NCBI GenBank assembly: GCA_949358305.1
Contig: OX442315.1
Location: 28,236,427-28,300,426 of the forward strand
DNA from: Strigamia acuminata
Taxonomy: Eukaryota > Arthropoda > Chilopoda > Geophilomorpha > Linotaeniidae
Reading direction: 5' to 3'
Length of the DNA: 64,000 nt
In this document: in pieces, positions 57,801 through 64,000 of the stretch
Layout of the letters: each line of letters begins with the position of its first letter
Numbering within the stretch: the first letter of the stretch is position 1
Notes under the pieces: generated by a model
What the model saw: the letters and a program-made list of their open reading frames with translations, nothing else
Database searches by the model: none
Told to the model about the DNA's origin: nothing
Position numbers and translations under genes: made by a program

Positions 57801-60800
57801 TGAATATAATCCGACCCTTGGTCGACTCGACGTGTCTCGCTGGCCATTTGCATTTTGGGAAAGTCTTCACCAGCAACTACCGGAAGCAGTGGAAAATCCA
57901 TTGTGGGAGGAATAATTCAGCTGTTAGCCTACTACATTAGCTGACGGGATATAATGGGGTCGTGTGACCGACACGTGGCCCACAGTACGCGCGCGTTCAA
58001 GGCGGTGACGCTAGATCGACTCGTGACCCCGCTGGTACCACAAGCTTAGCAAGTGAAAAGAAACGCGGCGTTTGCCTACATTATTTTGCTTGGGAAAAAT
58101 CAACTTTGCGCGCACCAGACGCTATAATCCCTTTATTGATACACAAACAGTATCGGACTAGGCTATTTTCGCTGACACTGTAGTCATGGAAACGACCTTA
58201 ACACACGGGTCTTAAAGACTGGTTCCGCTTCTGGATCATTAAGCCTAAAATGGGATAAATTAGATCAAAGATATAAACCTAAACAAGGTCTTCAATCACG
58301 AGTTTGCCAAGTTTTGGCAGAAAAAAATTATGATTGATGGACCAAATTGGGTGCAATTTGAAAACATTTTTTAAAAAAAAAAATTTGAAAAAAATGAATA
58401 AAAAAAAATTGAAAAAGATTTTTTGGAACTACAAGAAAGTTTTTTTTTTTTTTTAAATTGTGGGGATGGTGACGAGAAATTGTTTTTGCGAGTGTTTGAA
58501 ATTGCAAAGTTTTTGAGATTCCCACTTGAGGTTGGGCGTATAATCTGACAAGTATCAGCTCTTACAGCTGCAGATTGCGTGTTGTGATAGACCAATAGCA
58601 ACATTGCAAGCAGAACTCATAAAAATTCAAGTAGTTAAGGCTTTCATTTCAAGTCGGATTCAGTTTTCCATCCCCCTGAATTCTCCCTTATGCGTTATCT
58701 CGTCATAAATATTCTTATCGCTTAACTTTCTACTCACTACAAAATCTAAGTTGCGATTCTAATTTTTTCTCTAATTTTAACAAACGACGTGAGAAATCTC
58801 ACTTCTTCACTCACACACACGTGAAAACAATATAGTAATGGACTCCATTTTATATCCCATTTAGTTTTCTCTCCTCCGGGGCCCTTATGGGGCACGGGAC
58901 ACGGGGCTCTCAAAATTTGAAGCTTTTGAATATACTCCTGTATTAAATTGTGCAGTGTGGAAAATAGAAATTTTATAATAGGCCTAAAATTGCATTGAAT
59001 GGCTGTTTCGCTTATCAAATTCAAGTCTAGCCTTCTGAATCGACTCGCTAATATTCAAAAAAGCCGTGTAAAGACCCCACCTTTGTCCTTGCGTTTCCGT
59101 CCAAAACTGGGCACGCGTCCGCCACGCGTCGCACCTCCGCCCCCGACACCTAAAGCGAGAAAGAAACCTCGTGCAGTTTCCCTTTTGCCTATTCGTGCGC
59201 TCTCTTTCTCTCTCTCTCTCTCTCAGTTTCATGCATCCCTCCTCTTGTCTTCTCTCGGACTGACGTCTTCACTGCCCCCCTTCTGATGCCCCCTTGAAAG
59301 CTCTTCCGGTTATTTTGTTTTCGTTTGGCAACCGCGAACTTAGCGTTTGTGAATGGGGGAAAATTTGTAAGGGAGATGTGGGTTGATGAACACCCCCTAT
59401 GGGGATACACGGTGCATTTTAGGAGTAGATGAGCTGAAGCAAATGAGCTCATGCGACCACGCCCAAATTTTGACAGCGCCCGGTCGCCATTTTGGATGCT
59501 GTAAATCTCGGGTCGCGACGGCCGACGAACAAATGGCGGTTGCTATCAAAGATCTGGGGTTGATTCTTAAAGGGTTTTGTAGGTCATTTCCGGCGATCAT
59601 AAAAGTGTTTTTTTTTTTAATTTTTATAAATGGGATAATAAAATGTTAAATTGAAACCAGAGAATTGCATGTTGCACGACATAAATAATGTTTGCGTTGT
59701 GAACTAAGGCCCGTGTGTGTGTGTGTGTATGCTGAAATGATTTCTTTGACGTTATGTATATGTATGTGAAAACGGTTAGATAAGCGCGGAATGTAAATTT
59801 AATATTTATTCGTAAATGCGTAAAGGTTAGAATAATATGAATGGAATGTTGAAGTTTATTTTTAAAGTGTTTTTTTTTCTTCTTCAAGAAACAATGAAGC
59901 GCTTTGATTATATACTGGTTGTTTGAGGGGTTGTATTTTAAATGTAAAGTGCAGATATTCGCTTAAAAATAGTTGAGTTGTGTGTGTACTTAATGTTTTA
60001 TTTTTATTTTATTGCGGATTGGAATTGAGAAGAGATGGTTAAACGCAATTGCTCACTCGTTTGATGCGCATAGAACTTCAATCTCGCTGCAAAGACGCCG
60101 GAATGGAAGTGGAGGAGAAGGGAAAAAAAGAAGAAAAAAAAAGGTAAGATAAAAGTTTGTGGGTGACTGGAAGCAAAAGTTTGAAAATTGCCTTGAGAAT
60201 AAATGCAGTGAGGGGGCGCTTTGTACGTCTTAGCACTTTATCTAGAAAGAACCTTCAAATGAGGCCCCCACTAACAAATTCCCGCCTTCATTTCCTCCAC
60301 ATTCCCCTTCGTTCTTATGCCCGCGACTGCTGAAAACAAAAGACATGCCAAGGCGCACGCGCAACAAATTAAACTCCCAACGCAACCACGCTAATTAACG
60401 ACCCCCTCCCTTCCTCCCGTCGTCCTTACTTCAACCCCCAGAACGCCACAACGTGAAAAGATTGCGCATGAGATGACGAGGACCCCGCGAGTGATGAACG
60501 AGTGTGGAGAGAGTTTATCGCTCGAGGGGAGACAGCGTTTGGGCTGAGAGAAAAAATTGCTGGGTGCAAAGGGTAGCGTTGTGCGGGAATTCGTATCTGG
60601 GGAGAAATAGTGGAGCGGACTCAAAGGGTTGAGCTGTGCAGAGCTGTGCTGTGCGCTGAAATTTATGGGGCAGCAGGAGGTTCGGCGTGAGGTGCGTGTG
60701 TGTGATTGTTATCTTCGTCTAATATATAATCTTGTGGCTAAAAGATGGTTGTGTGGGTATCAGGGTTTTCTCCACCCCCACCGGGGGGTCGCTGATGACA

Positions 60801-61831
60801 CTGATAACACCCACCCCGTTATGAACGCCATCTGGTGGGAGGTTATGCTACTAAGACAGCTGCGCGCACGGCCAAGATTTTTGTTGTGTAATGTATAAAT
60901 CAAGTGATGATGATGGTGAAAACGAGAAATAATTATCTTTGAAGGTTACAGTTTATCCCTATTTTTAAAATGGTGTTTTTAGTGATGGGGGGAGGTTTGA
61001 AGGAAATTTTTGGGAATTAGATAAGTTTGTATGTCGTAAATTAGGTTTTCTTTTTTTTTTTTTAATTGGAAGGGAAACCAGTTTTGGTGAAGCGTTTGTG
61101 GATGCTTAGTATGCGTTCGTGATTTTTATTTTGCAAGTTAGATTTTTGAGTTTCTGACTTGTGTGTTTATAATTTTAATTGGAATATTTTATGATGTTGA
61201 ATTGTAATTTAATGTGAATTATCGGATTTTTAAATAATTTTGTTACGAATTTAATCTAAGATTTATTTAATTGTATAACTAAAATTTTACTAGGGGCATT
61301 CGTAAAGTCATTTAAATTTGTTTATATTTTTTAATCCAGTCTAAATATAAAATTTTACACGTTAGATTAAATGTAAACGAGTTTAAATGACTATTTCTAA
61401 TTAATAGTTAAATTTTATTGTTAAATTTTTAATTTAATGAAATAAAACTGACTTTAAACAACGTTTTCAACTCCGCAAAGCTAAATTTAAGCATTTAGTT
61501 TTGTCCTCCGACAAAACTCATCTGCATTACACCTATTTGCATATAATGCGTCACTTCCGCTTTCACTTAATTGTCCGAAATAAAATTGTACGAATGTAAT
61601 TCAACTTATTGTCCCGTGAAATGAATTTAAAAAAAAATTCTATTCTAATTGAAAAACCCAATTTGTCCAAACACATATTTCTTGTAAAACCAACTTGTAA
61701 GCAACTTTACACGAACTTGAACAAATGTTAATATCACAAGATAAATACACTTAAGTAAAGCCCAATTTAATTCGTACCAACAAAATAAGCAAAAACATTT
61801 TTTTAAAAGTTAAATTGTAAAAGAATCTTAC
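54847..61831. other. Non-coding stretch with microsatellites
   Basis: No supported gene. It holds short TTTA/ATTT microsatellites (about 55666-55685, 56676-56698, 57532-57548), a CT tract at about 59202-59225 and a GT tract at about 59714-59728. GC-rich islands occur at about 57960-58040, 59100-59160 and 60420-60520. Open frames here are Ser/Pro/Arg-rich shadows of these tracts. Conserved regulatory elements may be present but cannot be shown without comparison. Confidence 0.4.
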
Positions 61832-61921
61832 CGTGTAGCCGGGTTGGAGGTGGCTGCGTTTGTGTGGGCGGCCACTGGGCTTCTGCGCGCGTCTCCTTGG
61901 CTGCTCCTCCTCCCCCGCCAT
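61832..61921 (-). CDS. Candidate first coding exon of an unknown gene
   Basis: On the minus strand an ATG opens 30 codons (MAGEEEQPRRRAQKPSGRPH, then KRSHLQPGYT) that run straight into the consensus donor ACG|GTAAGATT at 61831. The stretch is far more GC-rich than the adjoining intron-like DNA, and it is Arg/Pro-rich like the N-termini of many nuclear regulators. I do not recognise the protein. No continuing exon was found to the left, so the intron would be longer than 10 kb or the rest lies outside the window. The gene would then own the 49.5-61.8 kb desert as its first intron. It may be chance. Confidence 0.35.
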
Positions 61922-64000
61922 CAATAGTGTATTTATCTTATCTGAAAAGTGTTGTCCGCTCTAATCCTTGCTTAAATAGAGTGTGCTCTCACTAGATAGC
62001 GAGGCCGGGTCATTGGTGAAGGCCTCGGTCTTGAGTTCGGCGGTCCCTTAGGTGTTCTATTTGGGGAAGGAAACACGGGCGTCTTTCTCTTTTATGTTTG
62101 CACACATCGCATCGGTCGGGTTTCCAGATTTCCAAGAGGGTGGGACGACGATGCGGAGGGACTTTTTATTTTGGCATTCCCAAGAGGTGATAGCAAATCA
62201 TCATAAAGAAATTAATTAGGCCTGATTTGCTGATCGCAGACGCCTCTATCTGCCAAATGCAGTCTCACGGAGAGGGAGGAGGAGGAAGAGGATGGTTGGT
62301 AAGAACTCAAGAAGAAGAGCTGACGTCAGAAAGTGTAATTATGGCAAGCACAAAGGAAATTATTATACCGAATTAATTAAAGTGCCTTTTTTTTTCTTCC
62401 CAATAACGAATGAAAATTTGAAACGCTGGAAAAATTTCAAATGGCTTTTGAGTGGGTAAAAGGGGCGAATATTTTTAAATGCGTGCGTGCTGTGTGTGTA
62501 TTTTTTATTTCTTTGGTTTTATATGCGTCTTTTATGCGTGAGAAGCAGCGAGTCGAATTGGTTCTCATTAGAAAACGGAGGGAGCAAAGAATATGGCAAT
62601 AAGTCATATTCTCAAACGCCATAAATCGCACAACGTACACTGCTCGTTTATTCCCGCCAGACGGCATTCATTTGGACACCCCATCAAAACGAGCGTGACG
62701 CAATAAAAATGGCGTAAGGGCGCCCTCCTTTCAAACGCTTAATCCTTTGGCTACGCTTTGGGGTGGTGGTGACGCCTACAGCGCGCGCCGACACGTGCCC
62801 ATCTATTTATGTGCAAAACGATCCCCAGCTTTCTCTTCGTATGGAGCTGTTTCATACATAAGTTATTAAGAGAAGGTTGAACAAATAAAAAAAAAAAATT
62901 TCTTCAAAATTTTCATTGTTTGTAATGAAGTGCAGTCAAATTGATTTTCTTTGCAAATTCTGAGAAAATTATTAAATTATAATAAAAAAAATTGTTTTAG
63001 GGATTTTAAATAGTTAAAGCACGCTTCGAAACGATGCAGTGAAGCTCCCTATTCAGGCGGAGTTTGCAGAAGATTGTATTATTGGGACGAGAAAGAAATT
63101 GCTGTAAGAAAATATACAGGCAGCGCGCCTGTATCACACAGACGACGGCTTATTTCCGGGGTCGGCATTGTATATCTAGCGAGTCGTCGTCATTTCCGGC
63201 ATTCGTCGTGATGGCTGCATCTCGGCCTAGTGCCTCAATGTTGTATTATGTTTGGTGGGTTGGCATTGGCGGCTTGCGTGGCGCCCGGCGATAGGAGCGA
63301 GACGCGCGCGCGCACTCGTCGCCCATCCCAGTGATAGGGAGATGAGATATGAAATGGCAGGATCGATTCTTTCATTAGAATAAAATGATAAACACAAGAG
63401 AACAAGTCTCCAACATATAAAATAGTGTGGTCTCTCCTAATCTCACTCATTTTGTCACAAGATTTACAACACGAGCCCAACATCAGCTGCAATCTACTGA
63501 TAACGGCATCCAGGTAAGAGATCGGGGGTAGGGGAGGGCGTTGGTCGACCCCCGCAGCCCGACACGATCAACGCCGCCCAACAGGCCTGCTAGGCGGCAG
63601 GCTGATCATTGGTCACTCTGCTTCATCTTTTTAATTATTGGCGTTTGATAAAAGGCCAGTGTTTGTTCTTGGCACACGCTCCTGGCAACTAATTAACCCT
63701 ATTCAGCCTCTTTTCCCTTTGCCTTCCCCCTCCTCCTTCCTTTCCTCACCTCCCTCGTTTTCCTTCTTAGATTATTCCCTCATTGTAATGAAGTTGCCTC
63801 GTTACTGCGTTTATCTTCATTTTTCCATTGATTTGTCGGTGTGTTTGTTTTGGCGCGCTTTTTCTTTCTTTTTTTTCTTTTTCTTTATTTTCTTTTTCTT
63901 TCCTTTTTCTCCGCACGTCACTCGTTGCTGCTTTTCTGTCTTGGAGATAAATTCCAAAGTGCTTTTCAACTGTTGGCTTTTGATAAAAATAATAGCATAA
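61922..64000. other. Non-coding flank with GC-rich and pyrimidine-rich patches
   Basis: If the exon at 61.9 kb is real, its 5' UTR and promoter lie here. A GA-rich block at about 62270-62320, a GC-rich block at about 63290-63330 (with GCGCGCGCG) and a T/C-rich tract at about 63710-63930 are visible. No complete coding sequence was supported. Confidence 0.35.

Noticed and set aside
58984-59452. Open frames rich in Arg/Glu and Ser/Leu on both strands
   Set aside because: They are translations of the CT/GA microsatellite and its flanks.
61832-61921. NuRD-recruiting RRKQxxP-type N-terminus as in SALL/BCL11/FOG zinc-finger proteins
   Set aside because: The exon has RRRAQKP, which resembles but does not match the motif, and it is not at the extreme N-terminus.

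Overview
This is nuclear DNA from an animal. It is AT-rich, its genes are cut by short introns (mostly 50-100 bp) with GT-AG borders, and it carries several families of non-autonomous DNA transposons. A block of CCTAA/TTAGG-type repeats and arthropod-style gene structures point to an arthropod. A MET/RON-class receptor tyrosine kinase and a 2'-5'-oligoadenylate-synthetase-like gene are not found in the classical model insects, so a non-insect or early-branching arthropod is plausible. The species cannot be named from the sequence.

Layout. 1-2.1 kb: AT-rich non-coding. 2.1-2.9 kb (-): single-exon HEXIM homologue (7SK/P-TEFb regulator). 3.4-6.7 kb: convergent pair of PIF/Harbinger-type genes (Myb/SANT-like protein, 323 aa; DDE transposase/HARBI1-like, 410 aa), with a 332-bp palindromic MITE in an intron of the first. 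7.3-9.5 kb (+): IFRD1/2 homologue. 12.0-17.3 kb (+): 18-exon MET/RON-like receptor kinase. 18.0-18.3 kb: foldback element with a telomere-like core. 19.0-19.5 kb (+): partial unknown gene. 19.9-22.1 kb (-): complete SEC61A, 476 aa. 22.2-23.0 kb: hAT-like foldback element packed with AACGCC motifs. 23.6-24.9 kb (+): OAS-like nucleotidyltransferase. 25.3-26.3 kb (-): HSD17B10-like dehydrogenase lacking its catalytic Ser and Lys, head-to-head with 27.0-30.0 kb (+): complete G6PD, 510 aa.

30.5-44.0 kb is a tandem array of intronless SGT1-like genes (TPR + CS + eroded SGS region). Four copies are intact (30.8, 36.4, 38.1 and 39.5 kb) and at least four are broken or partial. Decayed fragments of the neighbouring G6PD gene (exons 4-7 and its downstream flank) lie between copies, so the duplicating unit apparently contained the 3' part of G6PD plus one SGT1-like gene. 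A TA-flanked MITE and an 849-bp insertion interrupt members of the array, and paralogous uninterrupted copies show the empty sites.

45.4-46.6 kb holds what I consider the most unusual gene: a 350-aa ORF with its own CCAAT/TATA promoter, consisting of two tandem Copia-type retropepsin domains (DSG motifs at residues 54 and 199) without gag, integrase or reverse transcriptase. It looks like a transposon-derived single-chain, two-lobed aspartic protease.

47.7-49.5 kb appears to hold a small multi-exon gene that I do not recognise. From 49.5 kb to the end the DNA is almost devoid of coding signal: AT-rich stretches alternate with GC-rich islands, with CT/GA and GT microsatellites, a nested transposon remnant at 54.3-54.8 kb and one candidate initiating exon on the minus strand at 61.9 kb. 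This could be a long first intron or a regulatory gene desert.

Exon borders were read by eye. For HEXIM, the Harbinger pair, IFRD, MET-like, SEC61A, HSD17B10-like and G6PD the summed exon lengths are divisible by three and the phases agree at every junction.
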